Source: G965216695 sp965216695 (GTDB lineage: Bacteria; Pseudomonadota; Gammaproteobacteria; Pseudomonadales; Azotimanducaceae). Taken from it: a DNA stretch of 64,000 nucleotides. Every line of letters begins with the position of its first letter. The first letter of the stretch is position 1. The notes under the pieces were generated by a model, which was not told the origin of the DNA, did no database searches, and saw only the letters and a list, made by a program, of their open reading frames with translations. Where the stretch lies: contig OZ244212.1 of NCBI GenBank assembly GCA_965216695.1, positions 1,178,001-1,242,000 of the forward strand, in the 5' to 3' direction. Below, one piece after another: positions 33,302-42,316 of this stretch. Made by a program: the position numbers and the translations under genes.

Positions 33302-33955
33302 ATGTTCATCCGAGCATTGTTAGCAGCATTCCTGATAGCCGCCCCCGCGGCCGCGCTGGCGGTACCGCTCGTGCACTACGACCCAACGGGCGCGCAGCAG
33401 AACACGGCACCAGTAAACCCGGCAATGGTCAACGCGAACGTCACCGCATCGGCCCTTACCCAGACCCTGTCTGAAGGGGAATGGAACAACGCCAACCGGT
33501 GGCCTGTGGGTCGCACACTATCGGGCGATCTCAATACAGACGTATACCTCACCTTTACGGTGGAAGCCGACGCGGGGTTCGCATTGGATCTCACACTGCT
33601 GGAATACGACAAGCAAAGCTATTCCGACTTCGGGGCCACGAGTGCCAGCGTGCGGTCGAGCCTTGACGGCTTTGCGAGCGACATCGACATGATCGCCGTC
33701 ACGCCCACAGCACGCAGGGAACTCCTGGCGTTCGATCTCAGCGCACTGCCGCTGATCGAAGGTGCCGTCGAGTTTCGCATTTATTTCTACAGCGCCGTGC
33801 AGTCTCTCGCTGACTGGACCGATCTCGTGAGTTCTGCTAACCAGGGCTCCGGGCTGCTGCTTTCGGGCGAGGTCACGCGCGTGCCCGAAACAGGCACCAT
33901 TGCGCTACTGGGCTCAGGGTTACTGCTGCTGGGGCTTCGGCGGCGCCGCCGCTAG
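33302..33955 (+). CDS. PEP-CTERM-type exported protein
   Basis: A 217-residue exported protein with an N-terminal signal peptide (MFIRALLAAFLIAAPAAALA). The C-terminus has the tripartite sorting signal: VPETGTIALLGSGLLLLG then RRRRR, a PEP-CTERM-like motif with Thr after Glu instead of the usual Pro-Glu-Pro. It is expected to be processed by an exosortase encoded elsewhere and sent to the outer surface or matrix. The mature part is beta-rich and unclassified. Four bases overlap with the convergent symporter gene. Confidence 0.85.
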   Translation: MFIRALLAAFLIAAPAAALAVPLVHYDPTGAQQNTAPVNPAMVNANVTASALTQTLSEGEWNNANRWPVGRTLSGDLNTDVYLTFTVEADAGFALDLTLLEYDKQSYSDFGATSASVRSSLDGFASDIDMIAVTPTARRELLAFDLSALPLIEGAVEFRIYFYSAVQSLADWTDLVSSANQGSGLLLSGEVTRVPETGTIALLGSGLLLLGLRRRRR

Positions 33956-35376
33956 CGGCCAGGCTGGGTTCCCCGCTCGCTTACCGGGGATGTTTTGCCG
34001 GCGAGGCCGAGTTCCTCGACCATGCGTTGATGCGCGGCGCTGTTCAACGGGTAGAGCAGCGCCGCGACAATCATCACCACCATTACGCCGAGCGGGGCGA
34101 GCGTCATCATCTGGTGAATCGCCTGCGTGGACTCGGCCGATTGCGGCGCGTTCGCGACGTATCCGGCCCACGCAAGTCCGGCAGCCACGCCGGCGCCACC
34201 CACCATCTTGGCGAGTTTCTGGAAGAAGCTCGACAGGGAGTAGATGGCACCATCCGCGCGCACACCATGCTTCCACTGCGCATATTCAACGGTATCGGGA
34301 ATCATCGCCCAACCCAGCACTGCGATCGGCGTACCGCCAAGGGCAACCACCGACCCCCAGAAGAAAATCCAACCCACCTGGTTGTACGGCGTAAAGTACA
34401 GGCCAACGCAGCCGACGATGCCCAATGCGGCGCCCGCGATGATGGCGCCCGCCTTGCCGCAGCGCTTGGCGAGCCAGGGTACACCGGCAAGCCCGACGAT
34501 CATCACCGGCAGCGTCACGCCAAAGAACTGGCCCACGAGCGCAGCATCGCCGACGTTGTACTTGAAGTAGTACACCGCCACCGCCTGGCGGATCGTGAAC
34601 CCCAGCATGCCGCACGTGAACAGCACCATCACGACGATCAGCGGAGGATTTCTGAACACCGCCCGCAAACTTTCCGCCACGGTTACGCGTCGAGCCACCG
34701 GATAGGGCACGCGTTCGCGTACGCTCGCGAACGTAACCCACAACACCAGTGTGGCGGCGATGCCGAAGATCACCATCGCACCGCGAAAGCCCTGCGCTTC
34801 CGACTCGAACTGGCCGACCAGCGGCAGCATGCCCACAGACACCACGTATCCGCCAATGAACGCACACGCCATCCGAAACGTGGAGAGCACCGTGCGTTCA
34901 TGCTGCGACGTGGTGAGCGACGCGGTAATCGTGGAATATGGAATGCCGACGATGGTGTACGCAATGCCAAAGCCAATGTAGGTGAGATACGCCCACGCGA
35001 GCCGGTTACCGTCCGGCACGTGAAACGTGAGCACACCCAGCACGGCGAGCACCGGCGGCCCGAACAGTAGGTACGGCCGCATGCGCCCCCAGCGCGAACG
35101 CGTACGTTCCGCAATCAGTCCCATCAACGGGTCCGTTACCGCATCCGTGAGTCTCGCAACCACCATCACCATCGCCACTGCTGCAGCCGTGAGGCCCATC
35201 ACATCCGTATAGAAGTAGGTGAGGTACGTCATGGACGCGATAAAGAACAGATTGATGCCGAAGTCACCGATGCCGTAGCCGATGTGATCGGACAGCGCCA
35301 GCGCGGGCGCGTGTGCGGGCGCGTCGTGCGCGGACGCGGGAGCTGCGGCTGACACCGGACCCGTGGCCTCGCTCAA
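33952..35376 (-). CDS. GPH-family cation symporter
   Basis: A 474-residue inner-membrane transporter with about 12 helices. The start region DHIGYGIGDFGINLFF and the loop DPLMGLIAERTRSRWGRMRPY are typical of the glycoside-pentoside-hexuronide:cation symporter family. It is the last gene of an operon with the CoA-transferase, sharing an ATGA overlap, and with the deacylase-like enzyme upstream. Uptake of the deacylase substrate is the simplest inference. Confidence 0.88.
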   Translation of the reverse strand: MSEATGPVSAAAPASAHDAPAHAPALALSDHIGYGIGDFGINLFFIASMTYLTYFYTDVMGLTAAAVAMVMVVARLTDAVTDPLMGLIAERTRSRWGRMRPYLLFGPPVLAVLGVLTFHVPDGNRLAWAYLTYIGFGIAYTIVGIPYSTITASLTTSQHERTVLSTFRMACAFIGGYVVSVGMLPLVGQFESEAQGFRGAMVIFGIAATLVLWVTFASVRERVPYPVARRVTVAESLRAVFRNPPLIVVMVLFTCGMLGFTIRQAVAVYYFKYNVGDAALVGQFFGVTLPVMIVGLAGVPWLAKRCGKAGAIIAGAALGIVGCVGLYFTPYNQVGWIFFWGSVVALGGTPIAVLGWAMIPDTVEYAQWKHGVRADGAIYSLSSFFQKLAKMVGGAGVAAGLAWAGYVANAPQSAESTQAIHQMMTLAPLGVMVVMIVAALLYPLNSAAHQRMVEELGLAGKTSPVSERGTQPGR

Positions 35377-36560
35377 ATCGTGCCCGCCGCGGCCAGCTCG
35401 CTGATTTCGTCTTCAGACAAGCCGAGTTCGCCGAGAAGTTCTGCCGTGTGTTGGCCGCTGTCGGGCGCAGCGCGGTCGAATCGCTGAACGGGTTCAACCG
35501 CAGACAGGTTGATGGGTGAGCGCACCAGATGCAGATCGCCGAGCTCCGGGTGCGGTGCCGCCACCGCCATGTTCAGAAACCGTACCTGCGGATCTTCGAA
35601 ACCTTCCCCGATGGTGTTTACCGGGCCGCACGGCACACCTGCCGCGTTCAATCGCTCGATCAGTTCCGCGCGCGTAAATTTGGTCGTCACGGCATTGATG
35701 TCCGCATTCAATGGGACCTTCGCGTTCGCCCGCTGGGCAGCGGTCTGATAGCCCTCCGCATTCCATAACTCGTCCGCCTGAAGCGCTTCGCAGAAGCGCT
35801 TCCACAGCCGCTGGCTCGGTGCGGCAATGTTCACCAGTCCGTCGGCGGCTTGAAATGTGCCCATCGGAGTCTGGTAAGGGTGATCGTTGCCCTGCGGTTC
35901 GGGCACTTCGCCCGCCATCGTGTACCGGGCGCCCTGGAAGTCGAGCTTGTTCATCATGGCTTCCAGCAATGACGTATGCACCCACTGGCCTTCACCAGTG
36001 CGTTCGCGATGCAGCAAAGCCAGCAGTATGCCCTGGCCCAGGAACATCCCGGCGGACGTGTCGCTGATGGCAATCCCAACGCGCAGCGGCCCGGTCTGCG
36101 GCGTTCCGGTGATCGACATCAACCCGCTCATGCCCTGCACAATCTGATCCACCCCGGCGCGCTTGCCGTATGGCCCGTCCTGACCGAAGCCGCTGATACT
36201 GGCGTAGATAAGCCGTGGATTGATCGCCCGCACCGTCTCGTAGTCGATTTTCAACCGATGCTTCACGTCGGTGCGGAAGTTTTCCACGATCACGTCGGCG
36301 CCGGCCGCCAACTGCATGAAGAGTTTGTGGCCCTGCTCGTGCTTTAGGTTGAGCGAAATTCCGCGCTTGTTGCGATGCAGGTTCTGCTCATCAGGGCCCC
36401 GCCGGGCGCCCGTGACCGAACGCGCAGCACGTTCGCGTAAGGCCGGCGCTTCGATTTTCAGTACGTCGGCACCCCAATCTGCGAGCAACCGCACGGCCGT
36501 AGGACCCGCACGCGCGTGCGTCAGGTCCAGTACCTTGAGCCCCTGGAGTGGACCGTCCAC
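35373..36560 (-). CDS. CaiB/BaiF-family (class III) CoA-transferase
   Basis: A class III CoA-transferase of about 395 aa that moves CoA between carboxylic acids. The start region LQGLKVLDLTHARAGP, the segment NLKHEQGHKLF, and the catalytic-Asp region AGVDQIVQGMSGLM are visible. I use a GTG at 36560, giving the family length; a start at 36680 would overlap the upstream gene by about 100 bases. It follows the deacylase gene by 16 bases and overlaps the symporter in an ATGA. Confidence 0.85.
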   Translation of the reverse strand: MDGPLQGLKVLDLTHARAGPTAVRLLADWGADVLKIEAPALRERAARSVTGARRGPDEQNLHRNKRGISLNLKHEQGHKLFMQLAAGADVIVENFRTDVKHRLKIDYETVRAINPRLIYASISGFGQDGPYGKRAGVDQIVQGMSGLMSITGTPQTGPLRVGIAISDTSAGMFLGQGILLALLHRERTGEGQWVHTSLLEAMMNKLDFQGARYTMAGEVPEPQGNDHPYQTPMGTFQAADGLVNIAAPSQRLWKRFCEALQADELWNAEGYQTAAQRANAKVPLNADINAVTTKFTRAELIERLNAAGVPCGPVNTIGEGFEDPQVRFLNMAVAAPHPELGDLHLVRSPINLSAVEPVQRFDRAAPDSGQHTAELLGELGLSEDEISELAAAGTI

Positions 36561-36576
36561 AACGCGACCAGTGTTC

Positions 36577-38301
36577 TCAGCAGCCTGGACGCAGCAGCCG
36601 GCCCGGTAACGCACCGGTCGGTTCGCCGTTCCGGTACGTGACTTCACCGGCAACCACGGTTGCCAGGTAACCGTCCGCATCCTGCTGCAACCGCGCTCCG
36701 CCAGCCGGCAGATCGTTCACCATCTGCGGGATGCGCACCGCCAGGCGATCGAAGTCGATCACGTTCAGGTCTGCGCGCATACCGGGTACGAGTTCGCCGC
36801 GGTCGCGCAGTTCCACCGCACGCGCGGTGTCGCGGGTCTGTGCTTTCACGAGCGTGGGCAGGTCAATACGTTCCCCGCGGGTTCGATCCCGACCCCAGTG
36901 CGCGAGCAACGTGGTAACGAAACTTGCGTCGCATATGGTGCCCACATGCGCGCCGCCGTCGCCCAGACCCATGACCGTATGTTCGCTCAGGATCATGTCG
37001 CGGCAGCAATCCAGGTTGTTGTCTGCGTAGTTGGCGAACGGCGTATAGAAGAGGCTGCGGCCGCCGTCGTCGAGCAACTGATCGTAGACGTGGCTCCAAA
37101 CGTCCACACCAGCGGACTCTGCTCGGGCCGCGAGGCTATCCGACCGCAATGGCTCATAATCCGGGTACTCGGCCATACGCCAGATCTTGCGGCCGCCGTC
37201 CATCAGGTTGAACAGGCGTTGAAATCCGCTGGCCACCGGTTCCGCAAGAATCCTGGCCTTAACCTCGGGATCGGCAAGGCGTTGAATACGCTGCTCCAGC
37301 GGCAACCGTGCCAATTCGGAGTACGTGGGTCGGCTGGTAAACGGGTTCAGCGTCGTGGTGAGGCCCAACAGAATTCCTATGGGGCGCGGCGCAACCTGAC
37401 CACGCATTACGAGGCCGTCGCTGTTGGCGCGCTCGATCTTGCCCAGCACTTTGCGCCAGCCGTTCGGACTCAAACCCTGCGCCAGCGAGATGGACATGGG
37501 CCGGCCGCTCTCGCGCACCATGGCTTGCAGGTTGTCGAACTCGGCATCCAGGTCATTGAAATCCGAGATCATTTCAATCACACCGCGACCCGCATCGCGC
37601 AACCCGCGCGCAATGCCCAGTAGCTCTTCTTTTGCCGCGGTGAGCGATGGTGTGGGTTCACCCCGCGAACTGCGGTGATTCAACGTTCGCGAACTGGAAA
37701 ACCCGAGCGCTCCGGCACCAATAGCCTGCGCGGTGAGCCGGCGCATCGCCTCGATGTCGTCCGCCGTCGCTGGTTCACGGTCGGCGCCGCGCTGGCCCAT
37801 CACGAACACTCTCAACGCGCCGTGCGGCAACTGCGCACCCACGTCCATGTCGAACGGCCGTTCGCTCAGATAGTCCAGGTAATCCGGGAACGACTCCCAT
37901 TGCCAACCCAGGCCTTCGTGCAACGCGGCGCCGGGTATGTCTTCCACACCTTCCATCAGTTCCACCAGCATGTCGTGGTCGCTGGCGCGTACCGGCGCAA
38001 AGCCTACGCCGCAGTTTCCCATAACCACGGTTGTTACCCCGTGATTGCTCGACGGCGACATACGCTCGCCCCAACTCGCCTGTCCATCGTAGTGGGTGTG
38101 AATGTCGACGAATCCGGGCGTAACCAACGCGCCGTCCGCATCGATTTCCTCGCGACCCCGGCCGCTGACGCGCCCCACCTCCACAACGACCCCGTTACGC
38201 ATCGCAACATCCGCGCTGCGCGCCGGGGCACCGGTACCGTCGATCACTGTTCCGCCACGCACCACCAGGTCGAAGCCGCCGTTAACCGTCGTCCCGCTCA
38301 T
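36577..38301 (-). CDS. N-acyl-D-amino-acid deacylase-like amidohydrolase, second copy
   Basis: A 574-residue amidohydrolase closely related to the enzyme at 8059-9759. The metal motif is GFVDIHTHYDGQ, the family motif VMGNCGVGFAPVR, and the later SDGG-like site GLGDGGAHVG is retained. It is the first gene of an operon with a CoA-transferase and a GPH symporter, suggesting import, deacylation and CoA activation of an N-acyl compound. It is divergent from the carboxylesterase at 38402. Confidence 0.87.
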   Translation of the reverse strand: MSGTTVNGGFDLVVRGGTVIDGTGAPARSADVAMRNGVVVEVGRVSGRGREEIDADGALVTPGFVDIHTHYDGQASWGERMSPSSNHGVTTVVMGNCGVGFAPVRASDHDMLVELMEGVEDIPGAALHEGLGWQWESFPDYLDYLSERPFDMDVGAQLPHGALRVFVMGQRGADREPATADDIEAMRRLTAQAIGAGALGFSSSRTLNHRSSRGEPTPSLTAAKEELLGIARGLRDAGRGVIEMISDFNDLDAEFDNLQAMVRESGRPMSISLAQGLSPNGWRKVLGKIERANSDGLVMRGQVAPRPIGILLGLTTTLNPFTSRPTYSELARLPLEQRIQRLADPEVKARILAEPVASGFQRLFNLMDGGRKIWRMAEYPDYEPLRSDSLAARAESAGVDVWSHVYDQLLDDGGRSLFYTPFANYADNNLDCCRDMILSEHTVMGLGDGGAHVGTICDASFVTTLLAHWGRDRTRGERIDLPTLVKAQTRDTARAVELRDRGELVPGMRADLNVIDFDRLAVRIPQMVNDLPAGGARLQQDADGYLATVVAGEVTYRNGEPTGALPGRLLRPGC

Positions 38302-38401
38302 TACCCATCTCCCGCCCGCTGGGCCGAATTGCCTCGGTCAGAGCATATCCCAGCACCCGGGGGTCGGCTACAGTACGCGCTGGCAACACACGGGGCCCCC
38401 T

Positions 38402-40231
38402 ATGCAGAAATTCGCGTTTGCGCTGATTGTGCTGTGTCTGCTCGTGCTTGCGGGCTTCTGGTTCTATCAGCGCAATCAAGTTGCGCCCGAACCGCCGCCG
38501 GAGCGTGACGACACGACGCTGCGTTCCACCACGGCAGGTGACGTGGTGGGATTCGTGGACGAACTGGGTGCCCGCGCGTGGCTCGGCATACCGTACGCCG
38601 CACCCCCGGTGGACGCGCGTCGCTGGCGCGCGCCAGAGCCCCACCCCGGCTGGGACGGGGTGCGCGAAGCTCTCGCAATCGGTTCCGTATGCCCGCAGTT
38701 TCAGTCGCCGTTGAGTGGCGCCGGCCTGGACGCCAATACGACCGTGATGGTGGGCGACGAAGACTGCCTGTACCTGAACGTGTGGGCACCACCGAACGCG
38801 GTCAAACGACCCGTAATGGTGTGGGTGCATGGCGGCGGCAACACGATCGGACATGGCGGCAACTACCGCAGCGCACGACTCGCAACCGCCGGCAACGTGG
38901 TGGTGGTGACCATCAACTATCGGCTCGGGGTGTTCGGCTGGTTCACGCACTCCGCGCTGCACACCGGCGACCCGAACGACGATTCGGGCAACTATGGCAC
39001 GCTCGACATTGTGCAGGCACTCGCGTGGACTCGCGACAACGTGGCGCGTTTCGGCGGCGATCCCGACAACGTAACGGTGTTTGGCGAGTCGGCCGGCGGG
39101 TACAACACGCTCAGTATGATGGCGACCCCGTTGGCGCGCGGGCTGTTCCATCGGGCAATTGTGCAGAGCGGCGGCTACGAGGCCGCATCGCCAAGCGAAG
39201 GTGCTAACTTCATCGAAGACGGCGGCGCCAGTCTCAGCAGCCGGGAGATCGTCAATCAGCTGCTAGTTGCGCGCGGCGACGCTACCGACCGGGACGCTGC
39301 ACGCGCCGCCCAACAGAGCATGTCAGACGCCGATGTGCGCACGCTGCTCTATGACACCACCGCCGAGGAGCTGTTTGCGCTGTTCAGCGGGAGTGCGGGC
39401 TTCGGCATGATCAATCTACCGGGGGCATTCGCAGACGGTCACGTGCTGCCCGACCGATCGCCGGAAGCCACATTCTCAACCCTGGAACACCACAACGCCG
39501 TGCCCATCGTTCTCGGAACCAACCGCGACGAGCCGGCAATTTTCATGGTTCGCGATCCCGAATGGGTGAACACCTACCTGGGCATCTTCGCGCGGTTGAA
39601 GGACCCGGCAGCGTATCGACGCGCCGTGTACTACGGGGCCAAATCGTGGAAGTTGCGCGGCGTAGACGAACTGGCCCGCTGGATGACGGCGGCCGGCAAC
39701 CCGGACGTGTTCGCGTATCGGTTCGACTGGGACGAGGAGCCGTCGGTGCTCGGCTACGATCTCTCGGTCGCGCTCGGCGCCGCCCACGGGCTCGAGATAC
39801 CGTTCGTGTTCGGGTCGTTCGACTCGGGCTTCGGCATTGGCTACCTGTACGAGGCGAGCGAAGGCGCGCCCGATCTGATGCGCTCGATCATGTCGTACTG
39901 GACCCGCTTCGCTGCGGATGGCGATCCGCACAAAGGGTTGCAAGGCGATCAACCGCATTGGCAACGTTGGGGAAGGGACACAACGCAACTGATGCTGGAT
40001 ACCCAGGCCGACGGCGGCATCCGCATGGACGCCAATGAGGTCACCTACCGCGAGCTGATCGCTGAACTGTCGAGCGATCCGGATATAGCCGACCAGCGCG
40101 AGCGGTGCCAGCTGTATGTGCGCTCTTTCGACCGGGACCAGTTCGATCCCGCCATCTATGCTGACCTTGGGAGCGAGCTTGGCGGCCGCGGCTGCTCCGA
40201 GTGGGATCCGGAAACGTTCCGGAGTTTCTAA
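38402..40231 (+). CDS. Carboxylesterase type B, membrane-anchored or exported
   Basis: A 609-residue carboxylesterase/lipase of the type B group. A single hydrophobic helix (MQKFAFALIVLCLLVLAGFW) could be a signal anchor or signal peptide. The nucleophile is the Ser of FGESAGG, the oxyanion segment is WVHGGGN, and EDCLYLNVW is the family signature. The ATG at 38402 lies in an unrelated long frame starting at 38102, which overlaps the divergent deacylase and is not used. Substrate unknown. Confidence 0.88.
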   Translation: MQKFAFALIVLCLLVLAGFWFYQRNQVAPEPPPERDDTTLRSTTAGDVVGFVDELGARAWLGIPYAAPPVDARRWRAPEPHPGWDGVREALAIGSVCPQFQSPLSGAGLDANTTVMVGDEDCLYLNVWAPPNAVKRPVMVWVHGGGNTIGHGGNYRSARLATAGNVVVVTINYRLGVFGWFTHSALHTGDPNDDSGNYGTLDIVQALAWTRDNVARFGGDPDNVTVFGESAGGYNTLSMMATPLARGLFHRAIVQSGGYEAASPSEGANFIEDGGASLSSREIVNQLLVARGDATDRDAARAAQQSMSDADVRTLLYDTTAEELFALFSGSAGFGMINLPGAFADGHVLPDRSPEATFSTLEHHNAVPIVLGTNRDEPAIFMVRDPEWVNTYLGIFARLKDPAAYRRAVYYGAKSWKLRGVDELARWMTAAGNPDVFAYRFDWDEEPSVLGYDLSVALGAAHGLEIPFVFGSFDSGFGIGYLYEASEGAPDLMRSIMSYWTRFAADGDPHKGLQGDQPHWQRWGRDTTQLMLDTQADGGIRMDANEVTYRELIAELSSDPDIADQRERCQLYVRSFDRDQFDPAIYADLGSELGGRGCSEWDPETFRSF

Positions 40232-40257
40232 CGCGGCAGTTCTTTAGCCGAGCGCGG

Positions 40258-41490
40258 TCAGCCGCCGGCCTGACCGGTCTCCTCGAGGCGGGCTCCAAGC
40301 CGCGTTTCGCATCCCGGGCGCGGGACATCGGGCACCAATCGCGCAAACGCCAGCGAACCCACCGCAAACGCCGCGCCGATCAGAAACACCGCAGCGCTGG
40401 AGTGAATCCACAGAAAACCCAGCGCCGCGGGCACCACCACCGCGGCAATGTGGCTGATGGTGAATGACACGCCGGCGCTCGCCGCAATATCCGCCGGATC
40501 GACAATCTTCTGAAAGTACGTGCTGATCGCGATCGCGAGCGCAAAGAACATGTGATCCACCACGTACAGACCCGCCGCCAGATACGGATCCGACACGAAC
40601 GCATAGCACGTGAACACTACGATCAAGCCCAGATACTCGAACGTGAGTGCCCGGCGCTCACCGATGCGCCCGATCAGTGCACCGATTTTTTCCGCAAACA
40701 CCCAGTTGAACGCGTAGTTGATCAGAAAAAGAAGCGTCACCTGGGCGGCGGTGTAGCCGAACTTCTCCACCATCAGGAAGGCTGCAAATACCACGAAGAT
40801 CTGCCGGCGGGCTCCGGAAAGGAACGTGAGTCCGTAGTACAGCCAGTAGCGCTTTCGCAGCACCAGGGTTTTACGCTGCGGCGTGCCCGCCTGAAACGCC
40901 GGAAACCCGAACCACATGACCAGCGCAAGCCCCATACAGACGGCGCCGGCGAGCAGGAAGTTCCACACGTAATCCAACTGCAACCACTCGAGCGCCACCC
41001 AGAGCACGCTATAGACTACCAGTGACGTAACCGCGCCCGTTGCAATCAACCGCCCCAATACGCGCGGCGCTTCCTCGCGCGACAGCCACTGCAACGCCAG
41101 CGACTGCTTGACCGTCTCGAAGTAATGGAACCCCAACGACATCAATACCGTGGTGAAGTACAGGCCGTATTCCGTTGGAAAAAACCCCGTCAGCGCAACG
41201 CCGAGACCAAGCGCTGCCAGCGCAATCACCGCGAACGCCTGCTCGCGCAAGATCAACAGCACAAAGACGGTGGTGAATGCGAGAAAGCCGGGCACTTCGC
41301 GAACACTCTGCAAAATCCCGATCTCGACCCCGGTGAACGCCGCCCGTTCCACAACAAAGTTGTTGAGCAGCGCCGACCAGGCGTTGAACGCCACCGGCAT
41401 GGCTATGGACATCAGCACCAGCAGCATCACCGGCGACCGCTCCAAGCCCAGCACAGACCGCGGGCGTTGATTAGGTTGCGGCTCAGCCAT
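40258..41490 (-). CDS. MFS transporter
   Basis: A 410-residue protein with about 12 membrane helices, assigned to the major facilitator superfamily by topology and by segments such as TGVEIGILQSVREVPGFLAF. Its subfamily is not recognised. Its start overlaps the SDR gene's end by 8 bases, so the two are translationally coupled, and it probably exports or imports a compound handled by the SDR. Confidence 0.8.
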   Translation of the reverse strand: MAEPQPNQRPRSVLGLERSPVMLLVLMSIAMPVAFNAWSALLNNFVVERAAFTGVEIGILQSVREVPGFLAFTTVFVLLILREQAFAVIALAALGLGVALTGFFPTEYGLYFTTVLMSLGFHYFETVKQSLALQWLSREEAPRVLGRLIATGAVTSLVVYSVLWVALEWLQLDYVWNFLLAGAVCMGLALVMWFGFPAFQAGTPQRKTLVLRKRYWLYYGLTFLSGARRQIFVVFAAFLMVEKFGYTAAQVTLLFLINYAFNWVFAEKIGALIGRIGERRALTFEYLGLIVVFTCYAFVSDPYLAAGLYVVDHMFFALAIAISTYFQKIVDPADIAASAGVSFTISHIAAVVVPAALGFLWIHSSAAVFLIGAAFAVGSLAFARLVPDVPRPGCETRLGARLEETGQAGG

Positions 41491-42235
41491 GCATCGTCAA
41501 TCCGCCGGACACACTGATCGTTTGCCCGACGATGAAGTCCGCTTCATCGGACAACAGAAACGCGACGAGCCCCGCCACGTCCCCCGGCGTGCCCAACCGG
41601 CGTAACGGTATGGCCCGCTCCAGGCTCTGTTTCAGGCGCGCGCCGCCCTCGGCATCCGCGAAACTCGCAAGCAGCGGCGTGTCCGACGGACCCGGACACA
41701 CCGTGTTGATCCGAATGCCGTCCCGCGCCAGTTCCCGGTTCAGCGTTTTACCGAACGCAACGATCCCTCCTTTGCACGCCGAGTACACGGCCTCGCCGCT
41801 GGATCCGACCCGCGCTGCGTCCGATGCGATGTTCACCACGCGGCCGCCCCCTCGCGCCACCAGCCGGGGCAGCACCACGTGGTGCACGTTCAACGGTCCG
41901 TACAGATTGATGTCGATTACCTTGCGCCAGAAGGCCGGTTCGGTTTCCAGAAACGGAATCGGCTTGTCCCACCCAGCATTGTTTACGAGGCCTGTGATCG
42001 GTCCGAGGGCCTCCTCCGCGGCATCGACGGCTTGGGCCACGGCCGAATAATCGGCGATGTCTGCGACAACGGCAGCACCCCGCTCAAGCAGCGCGCGCGT
42101 GCCGTCCGCAGCGCTGGCGTTCACGTCCAACAGCGCACAGACCGCACCCAGCGAATCCAGGCGTTGCGCGATACCACGGCCGAGCCCGCTGCCCGCGCCC
42201 GTCACCAGAATCACCTGCCCTTCTATCCCCCGCAT
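41483..42235 (-). CDS. Short-chain dehydrogenase/reductase
   Basis: A 250-residue classical SDR. The cofactor motif is TGAGSGLGRG, the structural motif NNAG, and the active site YSACK with Ser in NIASDAARVGS. The C-terminus GQTISVSGGLT is typical. Sequence resembles 2-hydroxycyclohexanecarboxyl-CoA dehydrogenases, but substrate is inferred. First gene of a two-gene operon with the MFS transporter. Confidence 0.9.
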   Translation of the reverse strand: MRGIEGQVILVTGAGSGLGRGIAQRLDSLGAVCALLDVNASAADGTRALLERGAAVVADIADYSAVAQAVDAAEEALGPITGLVNNAGWDKPIPFLETEPAFWRKVIDINLYGPLNVHHVVLPRLVARGGGRVVNIASDAARVGSSGEAVYSACKGGIVAFGKTLNRELARDGIRINTVCPGPSDTPLLASFADAEGGARLKQSLERAIPLRRLGTPGDVAGLVAFLLSDEADFIVGQTISVSGGLTMHG

Positions 42236-42316
42236 GCTCGGATCCCCAGTACTGCCCCGGCCACTCGTCGTTCACATGACTGTTCAATCATAGAGAAAAG
42301 CCCCTAGACTGCGTGG

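Noticed and set aside
33883..33952. LPXTG sortase signal in the protein at 33302-33955
   Set aside because: VPETG resembles LPXTG, but the protein is Gram-negative, with a tripartite PEP-CTERM-like tail and no sortase in view.
36561..36680. N-terminal extension of the CoA-transferase from 36680
   Set aside because: It would overlap the upstream deacylase gene by about 100 bases; the GTG at 36560 gives the usual family length.
38102..38401. N-terminal extension of the carboxylesterase from 38102
   Set aside because: It overlaps the divergent deacylase gene and lacks a signal sequence; the ATG at 38402 starts a natural signal anchor.
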